Shown: one piece after another, positions 26,601-36,869 of the stretch | Layout: the number at the start of each line of letters is the position of its first letter | How positions within the stretch are numbered: the first letter of the stretch is position 1 | NCBI GenBank assembly: GCA_948144175.1 | Contig: CANXME010002317.1 | Coordinates: forward strand, 1,550,001 to 1,614,000 | Reading direction: 5' to 3' | From: Closterium sp. NIES-65 | Taxonomy: Eukaryota > Streptophyta > Zygnematophyceae > Desmidiales > Closteriaceae | DNA length: 64,000 nucleotides | Notes under the pieces: model-generated | What the model saw: the letters and a program-made list of their open reading frames with translations, nothing else | What the model was told of the DNA's origin: nothing | Databases searched by the model: none | Made by a program: the position numbers and the translations under genes

Positions 26601-29571
26601 CCGCACTCCTTCCCTCCCCCCTCCCCCGGACTTCCTTGTGCCGGTTCCCCCCCCGGTAGACCCCCTCCCCCCTCAGGTTCCTGCCCCCTCAGGTGTGTCC
26701 CAGGTAGACGCCGTTGACCCGGTCGAGGTTACTGGTGACTCTGGTGCTGCTGCGGGTGCTGAGCCTGGGGGTGCTGACTCTGGGGGTGCTGTGCGCGGGG
26801 GTGCTGAGCCTGGGGGTGCTACTGCTGGGGGTGCTGGGCCTGAGGGTGCTACTGCGGAGGGTGCGGAGCCTGGGGGTGCTGAGCCGGGGGGTGCTGTGCC
26901 TGGAGGTACTGGGTCTGGGGGTGCTGGGTCGGGAGCTGCTGAGCCTGGGGGTGCTGAGCTGGGAGCTGCTGAGCCTGGGGGTGCTGCGTCTGGAGCTGCT
27001 GAGCCTGGGGTTTCTCCTGCTGCTGCGTCTCGCCGGGAGCCCCTCTCTCCACAGGAGCTGCGCGAGTGGTTTGCTCGCCGCTGGAGGCGTGCTGCTGAGT
27101 CTGGAGGTGCTGCTGGAGCTGGAGCTGGAGCTTCTTCGACCGTCGAGGGTGCGGGTGCAGCCGGTCCCGGAGCTGCTGGCCCTGCAGGTCCTCCTGGAGC
27201 TGGAGCTGCTGAGGGCGTTCGTGCTGAGCCTGCTGCTGTTGGTCCTGCCGCTGGAGGTGTGGGTGGCGCTGGTGCTGTCGCTGAGGGTGCTGGTGCTGTC
27301 CCTGCTGAGTCTGGAGCTGCCGCGCGGCCTCGGCCGTACTTCGTTCCGCTCCTTCAGCACGTTCTTGGTCTTTCTCCTCCAGTAGAGGGTCCACCGCCTG
27401 TCCAGTCGCAGCCCCTACTGGAGCCTTCCTCTCCACTGCCTGCTCCCTCTCCTTACACTGGTCCTACTGGAGGCCTTGCTGAGCGTCGTGAGCCTGCGTC
27501 TCGTCCCGCGTCGCCTGTTCGTGCTGCTCGCGCTAGTGGTCGCAGTTCGCGTCAGCGTCCTCCTCCTGTCCCTGGCACGCACCGGATGTCTTTACGTCCG
27601 TCCACTGCTCCTCTGCGTGCCCCTTTGCCTTCTCCTCCTGAGTCCTCTCTTCCTGCGCTTCCGGACCCTGAGTCGGACTCTCTTCGTGCTGCCAGTCCCA
27701 CTGTCACGCGTCTGCTTGCTACTGTAGTCACTGACCCCTCTTTTGAGTCCACTGCTGCGTCTGCTCTAGTCGCTGAGCTCGTCGACTTTGCTGCTCGCTG
27801 TCGTCTCGACTACGCTGCTAGTCTTGTTGCTGAGTCTGCGTCTGTCTGTCCTCCGTCCGTCGGGGGTGAGTGTGCTCTTGGCACGGACGTCCTAGAGGAC
27901 AGGCAGGAGGAGTTACAGTGTCTAGCGGCTGCTTCACCTCATCTCGCGTCTGTACTGCTTGCCCCTGAGGGAGACCCGGATGCACTAGACATCCCGACTC
28001 CGCGTTCTTACGCGGAGGCCGTAGAGGGTCCCTACTCCTCTCAGTGGCAGGCAGCTATGGATGCAGAGATGGCTTCCTGGAAGTCCACAGGCACCTACGT
28101 TGACGCGGTTCCCCCTCCTGGGGCGAACATCGTCAGTGGCATGTGGATCTTCAGGGTGAAGCGGCCGCCGGGCTCTCCACCTGTCTTCAAGGCACGGTAC
28201 GTTGCTCGTGGCTTCAGTCAGCGGCAGGGAGTTGACTACTTTCAGACCTTCTCTCCCACCCCGAAGATGACTACTCTTCGGGTGCTGCTGCACATAGCCG
28301 CTCAGCGCGACTACGAGCTTCACTCTCTCGACTTCAGCACTGCGTTCTTGCAGGGTAGCCTGCACGAGGAGATCTGGCTTCGCCGTCCACCTGGCTTCAC
28401 TGGGACTTTCCCTCCTGGCACCCAGTGGAGCCTCCGACGGCCAGTCTACGGTCTCCGCCAGGCACCGCGTGAGTGGCACGACACACTGAGGACTACGCTT
28501 GCGGCTCTTGGGTTTGCTCCTTCTACTGCTGACCCGTCGCTGTTTCTTCGCACCGACACTTCCCTGCCGCCGTTCTACATCCTCGTGTACGTCGACGACC
28601 TGGTCTTTGCCACAGCGGACACTGCTGGACTCGCCTACGTGAAGTCCGAGCTGTTGAAGAGACACACGTGCACAGACCTGGGTGAACTGCGCAGCTACCT
28701 TGGCTTGCAGATCACTCGGGACAGAGCACGCCGCACCATTACCTTGACTCAGTCACACATGGTGCAGCAGGTCCTTCAGCGCTTCGGCTTCACGTACTCC
28801 TCGCCTCAGGCCACTCCTCTGCCTACTCGCCACTCACTCTCAGCTCTGCCTTCGGATGAGTCCGTAGAGTCGAGTGGTCCGTATGCGGAGCTTGTTGGCT
28901 GCCTCATGTACCTGATGACCTGCACACGACCTGACCTTGCATACCCTCTGAGCATTCTTGCACGCTATGTTGCTCCTGGGAGACACAGACCGGAGCACAT
29001 GGCTGCAGCGAAGAGGGTATTGCGCTACCTGTGCAGTACGTCAGGCATGGGGCTAGTGCTTGGAGGGCGGAGTCCAGTGGTCCTTACCGGCCACGCGGAC
29101 GCTTCTTGGGCTGACGACCAGGCTACGCAGCGGTCGTCACAGGGTTACACCTTCAGCCTTGGTTCCGGCTCTGTCTCGTGGCGGTCTACTCGCTCGTCTT
29201 CGGTTCTCGGCTCCAGTTGTGAGGCTGAGATCTACGCCGGGGCCATGGCTGCACAGGAGCTTCGCTGGCTCACCTACCTGCTGACTGACCTTGGAGAGCC
29301 GCCTCGTTCTCCTCCAGTGCTGTACGTAGACAACAAGGCTATGCTGGCCTTGTGTCGAGAGCAGCGCTTGGAGCACAGAACGAAGCACATTGCTCTCCGC
29401 TACTTCCTTGCTCGTGAGCTGCAGCAGCGTGGTCAGTTGCGACTTGCGTACGTGGCCTCTGAGGCCAACACTGCTGATGTGTTCACCAAGGCACTTGCGC
29501 CTTGTGACCATCAGCGCTTCTGCACCCAGCTGGGTCTTGTGCCTGTCTTGCCTCACTTGCTCTCCTCTTGA
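23665..29571 (+). CDS. gag-pol: Gag-Pol polyprotein of copia A4
   Basis: About 1,968 codons from the ATG at 23665, the family start MATPSVL; eight upstream in-frame codons exist from an earlier start. Order: capsid-type Gag (to about 24420), glycine-rich linker (24440-24690), metal-binding cluster C-x13-C-x3-H-x4-C (24838-24909), aspartic protease LDSGASRSFF (D at 25228), GAG-pre-integrase WHHRLGHPSLP (about 25694), DDE integrase (MDVWGP, HSDRGGEF, AERRIG; 25890-26240), a Pro/Ala/Gly linker with GGAEPGGA-like repeats (26640-27400), RT with VYVDDLV (about 28585) and RNase H (GHADASWADD, SCEAEIYAGAM) to the stop. All catalytic motifs are present. It would form particles, copy the RNA and integrate the cDNA. 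Confidence 0.95.
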   Translation: MATPSVLAFDAEGRAIDFEVWLDDLQLFLQCDRADDLSLFDLTSGASPAPAADADPAARSKWATRDAAARLAVRRHLPTSERAHFSQYKSAQTLYDAVVARYSSPATAALSRLMLPYLFPDLSAFPTVADLITHLRTSDTRYRAALPAEFCAKNPPPMYIALYYVVARLPDSLRVVRDHFLAVCPTTLTVDLLEKALLAAEKSIVAVGASRGDPRTPIFEGCSPSPLLPSVASAAAADLLGLESVGAASAPSGRRRSSKGKGGKGAGGAGGGGGGGGGGGGGSGGGGGASGGGGGGGGGSSGGDGGGGASGGGGGSGGGGGGGGGGSGGGSGGGSSGGGGGAGRGGTQQRSGGGGGQRSHRQQQQRSRDIPSPQQLREWYAGRQRGGGTGPCTYVLRSGDRAGEQCGGAHATQRCFGRLTDAWRQQFPGASEIPRWDELLRAGVAIFDLDFDAILTAMYVVDYSEENEGYRCFQPDPGIGTAALGACEAAALGASASALSGTGETALSGTESSSSSLTFTLDSGASRSFFRDRTTLSPLARPVAVSLADPSGGPVLSHFSTVLPCPAAPSGTLSGLYLPSFSTNLVSGADLQDGGVHQFTPARQRVTHCTEARTGRHLATFSRRPGSSLYTLTVESPPVPESGQVAASGQVLAAASRSGPESAPCSCRLLSHETLLWHHRLGHPSLPRLRSMASRVLVSGLPQSLPPLPSGPGPSCVPCVEGRLRATPHSSHFPPTEAPLQTLHMDVWGPAPVRGQGYERYFLLVVDDYSRYTTVLPLRSKGAVTEVLIDWIREARLQLRKSFGSDFPVLRLHSDRGGEFSSRLLRDYCRARGIRQTFTLPDSPQQNGIAERRIGMVMDVARTSMMHAAAPHFLWPFAVRYAAHQLNLHPRVSRPAMSPALLWTGKVGDASVFRVWGSRAFVRDLSADKLSPRAAPCVFLGFPTDAPGWQFYHPSSRRVLSSQDVTFDESVPFYRLFPYRTPSLPPPPDFLVPVPPPVDPLPPQVPAPSGVSQVDAVDPVEVTGDSGAAAGAEPGGADSGGAVRGGAEPGGATAGGAGPEGATAEGAEPGGAEPGGAVPGGTGSGGAGSGAAEPGGAELGAAEPGGAASGAAEPGVSPAAASRREPLSPQELREWFARRWRRAAESGGAAGAGAGASSTVEGAGAAGPGAAGPAGPPGAGAAEGVRAEPAAVGPAAGGVGGAGAVAEGAGAVPAESGAAARPRPYFVPLLQHVLGLSPPVEGPPPVQSQPLLEPSSPLPAPSPYTGPTGGLAERREPASRPASPVRAARASGRSSRQRPPPVPGTHRMSLRPSTAPLRAPLPSPPESSLPALPDPESDSLRAASPTVTRLLATVVTDPSFESTAASALVAELVDFAARCRLDYAASLVAESASVCPPSVGGECALGTDVLEDRQEELQCLAAASPHLASVLLAPEGDPDALDIPTPRSYAEAVEGPYSSQWQAAMDAEMASWKSTGTYVDAVPPPGANIVSGMWIFRVKRPPGSPPVFKARYVARGFSQRQGVDYFQTFSPTPKMTTLRVLLHIAAQRDYELHSLDFSTAFLQGSLHEEIWLRRPPGFTGTFPPGTQWSLRRPVYGLRQAPREWHDTLRTTLAALGFAPSTADPSLFLRTDTSLPPFYILVYVDDLVFATADTAGLAYVKSELLKRHTCTDLGELRSYLGLQITRDRARRTITLTQSHMVQQVLQRFGFTYSSPQATPLPTRHSLSALPSDESVESSGPYAELVGCLMYLMTCTRPDLAYPLSILARYVAPGRHRPEHMAAAKRVLRYLCSTSGMGLVLGGRSPVVLTGHADASWADDQATQRSSQGYTFSLGSGSVSWRSTRSSSVLGSSCEAEIYAGAMAAQELRWLTYLLTDLGEPPRSPPVLYVDNKAMLALCREQRLEHRTKHIALRYFLARELQQRGQLRLAYVASEANTADVFTKALAPCDHQRFCTQLGLVPVLPHLLSS
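24838..24909 (+). other. Unusual Gag metal-binding motif of A4
   Basis: Codes for C-x13-C-x3-H-x4-C (24 residues) where copia Gag normally has C-x2-C-x4-H-x4-C. The same spacing occurs in E (56461-56390, minus), in A1, and with x4 before His in A3. Confidence 0.75.
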
Positions 29572-29778
29572 CTTCACTTGTACTGTGACATATATATATA
29601 CCTGCTCTTGCTTGTGTAGCTTTATATATATGTCTGTACTCTTGCTTGTGAACTGGCCTTTGGCCTTGCTCTTGTGCTCGGACTGTGTGGTGACTTTGTG
29701 ATCCACCCTGAGCTTTGCTTTGTCTTGCTTGACTGGTCTTGTGACCCCTTGTTCTCCCCCACCTTGCCTATGGGGGTG

Positions 29779-29914
29779 TGTCAGAACATATCTATAGCTT
29801 ATGCTGCTGTGTAGGCTGTAGTGGGGTATCCCATAGGGGGTACAACCCAGTTAGGGTTTCATATTTGTACTGCTTTCATTCATAGTTCATTCATTCCTGC
29901 TTACTCTTTTCACA
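29779..29914 (+). repeat. 3' LTR of A4
   Basis: 136 bp, follows PPT TATGGGGGTG; TSD AGAAT at 29915-29919. Confidence 0.96.
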
Positions 29915-29919
29915 AGAAT

Positions 29920-30065
29920 TGCACTATCGAAGCAAGAGTACAATGAGCGAAGGCATGAGCGAAGAATATATATCGAAACTACAGTGATAACGGTAATGGA
30001 CTGTGGTTGTCGCGTGACGGGCCTGGGACTAAGGTTGGGAAAAGTGTCAAAGTGGAGGCCCGTAG
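29920..30065. other. Spacer between A4 and D
   Basis: 146 bp of DNA with no gene seen. Its last bases CGTAG (30061-30065) match CGGAG (50446-50450) at 4 of 5 positions and are the likely D TSD. Confidence 0.7.
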
Positions 30066-30510
30066 TGTTGGGCTGAAAAACCCCTTAGGATCTTTGTAGG
30101 GGTGAACTCTGGGTAGAGTTGGTGTAGTAGCGGAAGCGTTAATTAAAGGGTTGTGAACCACCTTGCGCTAGTATGTGAGGGCAAAGTAAGTTGATTAAAG
30201 CAAAGAGATACAAGATTATATATGAATACAGGGAATATGAAAAGACACAGTTATAACTACTTTACTATTGCTGTTGCGGTTCGATACAGTAACGACTCGG
30301 GCAACTGCTCTGTAACGAGTCAGTTGTGTGTCCTTAATGTCGCGCTGTATTTGTCAGGTCAAAGGTTGCTGACCTTTGACTTTCGCGTAACCTCCGACAG
30401 TTACTTCAACCTCTGAGGGCTGACTCGCTGGTGCTTCGATAGTGTTTTGCTTCGCTTGTGTCTTGGTGTTTCGACACGACAGAGGCGCTTAGGACCGATT
30501 GTTTCCAACA
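30066..30510 (-). repeat. 3' LTR of D (445 bp)
   Basis: TGTTGGGCTG to GTTTCCAACA as read on the plus strand, with TGTTGG/CCAACA terminal inverted repeats. Confidence 0.93.
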
Positions 30511-30785
30511 CTCCCCTTCGCTTCTGGAGTGTCGGTGACGTGGCTCGGTCCAATCAGCAGCATGCAGTATTCGAACTTCTGCTTTCTGAGCTTCTTGGTC
30601 ACGTAGTCAGCTGCCATCTTGGACGTGGGAGAGTATGACAGCTCGAGCCTTCCCTTCTCGATCTCGTCCTTCACGAAGAAATATCGCAGGGCGATGTGTT
30701 TCGTCCTGTTCTCGAAGCCGTTCTTGTTGGCGATGCGAATTGCCGATTGGTTGTCGCAGAACAGGGTAAAGTTGGGTAACTCGGC
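30511..30785 (-). pseudogene. pol: C-terminal RNase H fragment of D (left of G)
   Basis: Encodes FCDNQSAIRIANKNGFENRT, KHIALRYFFVKDEIEKG and SPTSKMAADYVTKKL, the end of a copia RNase H. It is cut at 30785, where G begins; TCGGC (30781-30785) is the duplicated target. The remainder of the domain resumes at 44697. G plus its TSD is a multiple of three, so the frame is the same on both sides. Confidence 0.87.
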
Positions 30786-31169
30786 TGTGAGGATCTAGGA
30801 TCGAGCTCAGAAAAGAGAATGAGAATTGAGTCGAATTGAATTGAATGATCACCAGGGTACAACACGAGGCTATATATAGGCTCGACACAAGGCCACGTAA
30901 CCAGGTGTTACGCGAAGGTTCCGCGGGTCGCGTAGCGTCCCGAACAGATCCTTACCAAATTCGGTAGAAGGCAATTCGGTGGCAACCGAAAAGGCCAGAA
31001 TTCGGTGCACGCAACCTAGCTCGGTGCTATAACTATAATAAAATATAGGAAAGCACCTAGCCTAGGAAATCAAGCAATTCATGCATGCATATGATTATCC
31101 TATGCTAGAAATAGCATGATAAAGTAAAGGCAAGCAAGCATAGCTGGCATAAGCCGTCGTACTCTCACA
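30786..31169 (-). repeat. 3' LTR of G
   Basis: 384 bp, TGTGAGGATC to ACTCTCACA as read on the plus strand. TATATATA at 30871-30878 is a likely TATA box (read on the minus strand). Confidence 0.93.
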
Positions 31170-31182
31170 CGTCCCCCCCTCA

Positions 31183-32285
31183 AAGTTGGGTGGTGTGAGA
31201 TACACCCTGCTTGACAAGATAGTCCTTGAGAGCACGGCGTGCATTGCCCATATCAGCTTCTGCAACCCAACTGTCCTTAGTGGGGTCGTATCCCTTCCAG
31301 CGTATCACGAACTCGAGGGTCTTGCTGCCGCGGCGCAGATGAGAGAGAATGCGCTCAATCTCGTACTCGGGTTCATCCTGCACAAGAACAGGTGGAGGTG
31401 GCGGTAGCTGCCGTCCCTGGAACTGTTGGGTGGGGTCCTTGTAGGGTTTCAGTAGCTGCACATGGAAAGCATTGTGAAGCTTCCAAGTAGTAGGTAAGCG
31501 CAAGCGGAATGTAACTGGTTTCACCTGTGCCTCAACGAGAAAAGGACCACAGAAGCGAGGTCGGAGTTTGGATGGGAGGTGAGACAGGTTCAAGTTGCGC
31601 GTGTCAAGAAGCACCTGATCTCCGACTGCTACTGAGTGAGCACGTTGCTGACGATTGGCATACTGCTTCTGGGAGTTCTGCATCGTGGTGAGACGTCGCT
31701 GAGTCTTTTCCCATAGCTGCTGCATGGTGGTGACGAAGTCATGTGCAGCTTGGACGTGTGCCGGTGTGGTTGGCTGCTGTGGTGTGAGTGGTTCCCGCCT
31801 GTAACACAGGAAGAAAGGAGTTTTCCGTGTGGCCGCATGTGATGCGTTGTTGTAAGCGAACTCTAGGGTCGGTAACTGTGTGTCCCAGTGGCTGACATCG
31901 TCCCTGCAAGCTGTGCGCAGTAACTGTTCAACCACTTGATTTAGTCGCTCTATCTGTCCGTCAGTCTGTGGGTGGTATGCTGAGGACATCGCAAGTTTGG
32001 TCCCCAATAATCCCATGAGCTCCTTCCAGAACTTACTCGTGAATTTTGGGGTCTCTGTCTGAGATGAGTGTAGCGGGGATGCCGTGGATGGTGATGATGC
32101 GGATGAAGAAGAGGTGAGCAGTTGCTTCAGCTGTAGCTGTGGCGTTGGTCGGTATGAAGTGACCCATTTTGGAGAACTTATCGATGAGTACGAGGATGGA
32201 ATCGTGCCCCCGTGAGGTTGAAGGAAGTCCTGTGATAAAGTCGAGGCTAACGACCTGCCATGGCTTCTCCGGTACGGGTAGAGGC
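31183..32285 (-). pseudogene. pol: Integrase and chromodomain of G
   Basis: Right part: DFITGLPST and ISDRDPKI, the first two acidic positions of the DDE core, in frames broken by a stop and a frameshift near 32030-32060. Left part (31180-32016): HPQTDGQIERLNQVVEQLLR with the catalytic Glu, then a chromodomain reading YEIERILSHLRRGSKTLEF and VIRWKGYDPTKDSW near the C-terminus. Chromodomains of this clade guide integration to particular chromatin marks. The chromodomain keeps its aromatic residues but the integrase is broken. Confidence 0.9.
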
Positions 32286-33178
32286 TAAAGTAACCCTGCT
32301 TTTTTCTGCTTGCTACTCTTCATCCGCTGGCACGTGTCGCAAGAGGTGACGAACTGCTGCACGTCTGCTGCCATCCCGGGCCAGTAGTAATACTTCGCTC
32401 TCCCTGCTAACGTATTGTTTCTCCCGAAATGTCCCGCGTAAGGTACGTCGTGAAACTCCTCCAATAGGATATGCCGTAGCAGGGCGTAATTCAGTACCCA
32501 AATCTTTCCTGAACCCTTCCTTACCGCTAGGTCTTTCTCCCACTGTAACAGCTTCTTGGTCTGTGCTGTAGTGATTTTTGCATCCACGGAGTACCCATGT
32601 TGGAATAGACCCTTGAGCAGAGGGTTCATTCCGTCGAGCTGGATGCTTGCTACATGTCTGGGGCGGCTCAATGCGTCTGCTTTGTTGTGTAGCCCGGGCT
32701 TGTAGACGATGTCGTAGCGGAAGTGAGTTTCCAGGAACTCCACCCACCGCACCTGTCGTCGTGAGAGCGTCGGCTGCGACTTCAGGTATTTGAGACTGCA
32801 GTGGTCAGTATAGACTGTAGTCTTGGCTCCCTCTAGGTAACACCTCCACGCCTTGAAGGCTATGACAATCGCTAAGGCTTCCTTGTCGTGAAAGGGGTAG
32901 TTTAGTTCTGCTCCGTGTTGTTTCTTACTGAGGTAGGCGATAGGCTGTACACCGCGTCCGTGATCCTGCATCAGTACTGCTCCGACTGCTTGGTCACTAG
33001 CATCTGCTTCCACCACGTAGTCCTTGTCTGAATCTGGTAGGATGAGTACTGGCGCTCTAGTCAGTGCTGTCTGTAGCTGCTCCATGGCTTGCTGATAAGG
33101 AGTATCCCACTTGTAGGGTGTATCCTTTTTCAGTAGGTCGGTCAGTGGCGCTGCTATCTTAGCGTACTGCGGCACGAA
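32286..33178 (-). pseudogene. pol: RNase H and integrase zinc region of G
   Basis: Starts at VPQYAKIAAPLTDLLKKDTP, then ILPDSDKDYVVEADASDQAV and YPFHDKEALAIVIAFKAWR, RNase H (TVYTDHCSLKYL, DALSR) and the integrase H2C2 finger (HDVPYAGHFGRNNT...CDTCQRMK). Bounded by stops at each side but one frame throughout. Confidence 0.88.
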
Positions 33179-34619
33179 CCTGTTGTAGTAGTTGGCGAAG
33201 CCTAGGAACTACTGTAACTCCTTCACGTTCTCCGGTACTTCCCACTTTTTGACGGCTTCTATTTTCCGCGGGTCCACGTGTACGCCCTCGGCACTCACCA
33301 TGTGCCCGAGAAACTGCACCTTCTTAAGGGCGAAGTCGCTCTTTGACAGCTTCACGTAGAACTTGTTTTTCCGCAAGATCTCGAACACCTTCCGTAGATG
33401 CTCCACGTGCTCCTTCATGTTCTTGGAGTTGATGAGAATGTCGTCCAGGTACACCACCATGCACTCGTTGTCAAAATTAGAAGGAAGAAAGAGGAATGAA
33501 CTAGCAGAAATGGGGATACAAATAGCAAACCCTAGAAGGGCTGTACTCGCTATAGAGCACCCCACTACAGGCTAGAACATAAGAATAATATTCTGACACT
33601 CGTCCAGCAGGGTTCGTAAGATGTGATTCATCTCCGCCTGAAACGTTGTTGGTGCGTTGCAGAGTCCGAACGGCATCACCAAGTATTCATAGGAGCCGTA
33701 TCTTGTACGGAACGCCGTCTTGTGGATCAAGTTGTCCGCCATCTTGATCTGCCAGTAACCCGACCGTAGGTCCAGCTTCGAGAAGACTGTTGCACCACGT
33801 AGTTGGTCCAGTAAGTCGTCGATGCGCGGAATGGGGTATTTGTTTTTAACTGTCTGTTTGTTCAGTGCGCGGTAGTCGATGCACATTCGTAGACTGCCGT
33901 TTGGTTTTGGAGTGAAGAGAACTGGTGCACCGTAGGGAGAGGTGGATGGGCGGATCAATTGTCTGTCCAGTAGATACTCTATCTGTTTTTTCATGTCTGT
34001 CAGTTCAGTCGGACTCAGTTGGTATGGTGCAGGTGAGACGGGTTTCGCACCTGGTTCCTCCACAATCTCGTGCTTGTGGGTGCGTGCTGGAGGTACGCCT
34101 GCAGGTAGGTCGTCGGGCATTATATCCTTGTACTGCTCCAAGACCTCCTTTACTACTGCAGGGAGCTCGGAACTAGGCTTCTCCTCCTCTGTTGCTGTCA
34201 TGACCAGTGCTAGGTAACCCGTGTTACTCTCGTTCACCGTCTGTTCGAACCGTGCCAGTGTCGTTTCAGGTACGTCCCCTGTATCCGTCCAGCTTCGCAG
34301 TGCTATCCGCTTCCCGTTGTTGTAGATGCACACCTTGCTGTTGACCCAATCGATCTCGGGGTTGAACCCCTTCAGGAAATCTCGCCCCAAGATAAAATCT
34401 AATCCTTTGATGTTGGTGACTGGTAGCTTCGGCTTCCACCTCAACGCACCTATATGCAGCTGCAGTGATGCTTCGCCGCGGATAGGAAGCTTCGTACCGT
34501 CCACCATGGTTGCTGAAAACTGGGTCTCTTCCGCCTTCTCTCCAATTTTCTCCAATGCTTTGCGGTCACACACCGAGTGAGATGCACCGCTGTCCACCAG
34601 TGCCTGGAGGCGTCGCCCA
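33179..34619 (-). pseudogene. pol: Protease and reverse transcriptase of G, with a solo LTR inside
   Basis: Protease [16 protein letters not shown] begins at about 34612. RT motifs follow: [66 protein letters not shown] and, left of the solo LTR, VVYLDDILI. The LTR (33469-33598) splits the codons between RTLLDEC and MVVYLDD. A TAG at 33206-33208 follows KELQ. The active-site YLDD and upstream LDLRSGY are intact. Confidence 0.9.
33469..33598 (-). repeat. Solo LTR (130 bp) in the RT of G
   Basis: TG...CA unit with TSD CTCGT at 33464-33468 and 33599-33603. It resembles A-family LTRs in minus orientation (shared CCTGTAGTGGGGT, CTAGGGTTT, AGTTCATTCCTC). No internal sequence, so probably recombination between two LTRs removed the rest. 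Confidence 0.88.
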
Positions 34620-34623
34620 TTGC

Positions 34624-34842
34624 TGTGAAGAATCTAGCAAGGCTTAGGAGCCATGGCTAGTTGGATCGAGAGAATTGAGTATCGAGCAAGTTGAAAAGGA
34701 GAGAATGAAGAGGGGTGCAATAAAGAGCAAAGGTACAAAGATACAGGCAAGAACTAGGGTAATGAGGTGCACCACCAAATGGGAAACATAACTACACTAA
34801 CACTACAGACAATTATATAAATATGAATAACATATTTCGACA
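34624..34842 (-). repeat. Solo LTR (219 bp) between spacer and protease of G
   Basis: TGTGAAGAATC to CATATTTCGACA with TSD ATTGC at 34619-34623 and 34843-34847. It resembles the C LTR in its distal half (GGTGCACCACCAAA and ACTACAGACAATTAT). Excising LTR plus one TSD copy restores the pol frame. Confidence 0.88.
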
Positions 34843-34847
34843 ATTGC

Positions 34848-36494
34848 ATAACACCTCGAGGAGTAGTGGTTTCTGCTGCGCTGAGTAGCCAAAGAGGGTC
34901 TCGTTAATAGGATCATAGGGTACATCAAACTTAATACCTTCCCTTTTTCCTATACCTGACTCAGCGCTTTCCAACTTCACCTGGGGGGTAGGAGGATTTT
35001 TTCGAGGCTTGTATAATTTCTCCTGAGCCTGGATGTCTCCTCTAAGCCTTGGCAGCTGTGTAGGCTTCACCTGTGGGCAACGGGGAGCCTTAACACTGTG
35101 CTGCGGGGAGAGAATATTAACTCCACGGAACGCACGACCCTTTTCTACGCTCCGTAGTACTTTGCCCAACTTCTCAGGTACCTGAATGATTTCGAAAGGC
35201 TTTTTCTTGGCCTCTAAACCTCCCCTGAATTTTTGAAGGCTTGAAAACCACGAGAAGCAATATTCTTTGTTAGAGCATCTTTATAGGATACTTTTAACGA
35301 ATTCTTACTTTCGTGGGTGTTCGGCTGGAGTTTCCCGGTCGGTGCAGAGTCTTTTTTCGCGGAGCCTCCATTCGCCTCGGCGATTTCCCCTGATGCCGGC
35401 CGGTCGTGACGTTTTAGATTCGCGCCATCATTTTCTCCTTTTTTCACCTGCTCCGAAGTCGCAACATCGTTGCCTTTTCCTGCTTTTCGGATCTTTACGC
35501 GATCGCCAGGTCGATCCGCGGCTACTGGCGATTCCCGTTTTTTTACTTCGGGGGTGCTCCACTGTTTCCGTCCCGAAGTGCTGCACATGCTTTCTTCATT
35601 TTGTAGCACGACAAAAACTGATGTCCTGCTGCGCCGCAAAATTCGCATTTTGTCGGCTGCTGCTTCGCGTCGTATTTGTCGATATCCATCGGTTCGGCGA
35701 ACATGGGAGGTGCCGATCGCTCCGTGCCGAATGTACGGTTCGGCGTGAAGCATCGTGTTTCGGGTTGACCTCGAGTCAGCGCGTCGTATCGCTCGGCAGC
35801 ACGCACGATGTCTCTGTAGCTGCTGTAATTCGCCGCAATCACCTGCCGGCGAATCTCCATTTTCAACCCTTCGGTGTACGCCTGGATTTTTTCGCCTTCG
35901 GTCAGGTCGGTGATGCGGTTGAACAGTAACTCCATCTGCTGCGTGTACTGTGTTACACTACTGTATTGCTTGTGTCGGTGTATCTGCTGCCGCGCCATGT
36001 AGGTTGTATTAATTGGTTCGAAACGTTCGAAACTGCTGCCACGTTTTCTTTCCGCGGGCTACGTCAGTGTAGTAAATCCATTCGAGAGCCGGTCCACGTA
36101 ACAGTGTCGCCGCGAGCCGAATCCTTGCTGCGTCGTGTTGCGGGGTCGAATAGCCAATGGCCTCGCAGTAAATTTCGAGGGTGGCCACGAATCGCCAGAC
36201 GTCGGATCCCTTCGCGCTTGGATCGAACGCCTCCGGGAGCCTCGGTCGTGCTGCTTCGAGGTTCGGCGACAGTGGTGCCATTGGTCCGTGAAATGTCGAT
36301 GTCGCCACTGCTGCTGGAGTTGTCGGTGCTGCAATCGCTGCGGTTGCTGCTGCTGCGGTGGCGAACCCTGGTTGGCTTGTCAGAAAAGCCTTGAGTTGAC
36401 GAAGCGTCGCCTGCGTCTGCTCCATCTCGGTGCGGAGGCTCGCGATGTTGCTCGTAGTCGCGTAGTTGTCGCCTTGGCCCTCCATGTCTGACAT
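34848..36494 (-). pseudogene. gag: gag and gag-pol spacer of G
   Basis: ATG at 36494 (MSDMEGQGDN). The capsid region reads through ARPRLPEAFDPSAKGSDVWR, then a frameshift near 36010-36030 moves into 35543-35998 (TQQMELLFNRITDLTEGEKI, QAYTEGLKMEIRRQV). A canonical zinc knuckle C-x2-C-x4-H-x4-C follows at about 35600-35645. A TAA ends that frame at 35540-35542, beside an A-run; the spacer to protease continues in another frame (35214-35540), then shifts again. Some of this may be programmed but no slippery site stands out before the stop. Confidence 0.82.
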
Positions 36495-36626
36495 CAACGC
36501 GTCCGAAAAACCGAATCGAGGGGGAGCGAAAAACACGGAACCGGTTTTACGTACTCGAAATGGATGTTTGACTGCGTCGCCCCCGCGGTTTTTGAAGACT
36601 GGTTTTTAGCGGTCGAAAGAACTTCG
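36495..36626 (-). other. 5' leader part of G left of A3
   Basis: Untranslated leader between gag ATG and the A3 insertion. It resumes at about 44275-44291 before the PBS. CTTCG (36622-36626) precedes A3; right of A3 the sequence is CTTTTCG, so the TSD is imperfect. Confidence 0.7.
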
Positions 36627-36752
36627 TGTCAAACTCATATGCTATAGTCTGTGTAGGCTGTAGTGGGGTAGACAATATGGGGTACAACACTTCTAGGTTT
36701 TCCTACTTGTACCCACCTGCTTGCTAGTTCATTCACTCCTCATTTCTTCACA
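36627..36752 (+). repeat. 5' LTR of A3
   Basis: 126 bp, TGTCAAACTCATATG to TTTCTTCACA, then PBS. The hairpin GTTCAC/GGGAAC at 36766-36781 has one mismatch, unlike the other copies. Confidence 0.93.
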
Positions 36753-36869
36753 TGGTATAGAGCATGTTCACTAGTGGGAACGCTTCCTTGGGCCCACCAC
36801 TGAAACTTTTTTTTCTGACCGGAGCGACAGTCGCTTCTGCCCGAGGCGCGCCTTGTGGGCTGCCCTTCT

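Larger units (their letters stand above)
22614..29914 (+). mobile_element. Copia LTR retrotransposon A4, apparently intact
   Basis: 7.3-kb plus-strand element with LTRs at 22614-22749 and 29779-29914 (136 bp, no difference seen), TSD AGAAT on both sides, PBS TGGTATAGAGC at 22750-22760, PPT TATGGGGGTG at 29769-29778, and one uninterrupted gag-pol frame. Identical LTRs and an open frame point to a very recent insertion that may still be active. It is the reference copy used here for the A family. Confidence 0.96.

Noticed and set aside
26640-27400. Separate gene for the GGAEPGGA repeat region in A4
   Set aside because: It is continuous with the A4 polyprotein and is the linker between integrase and RT.
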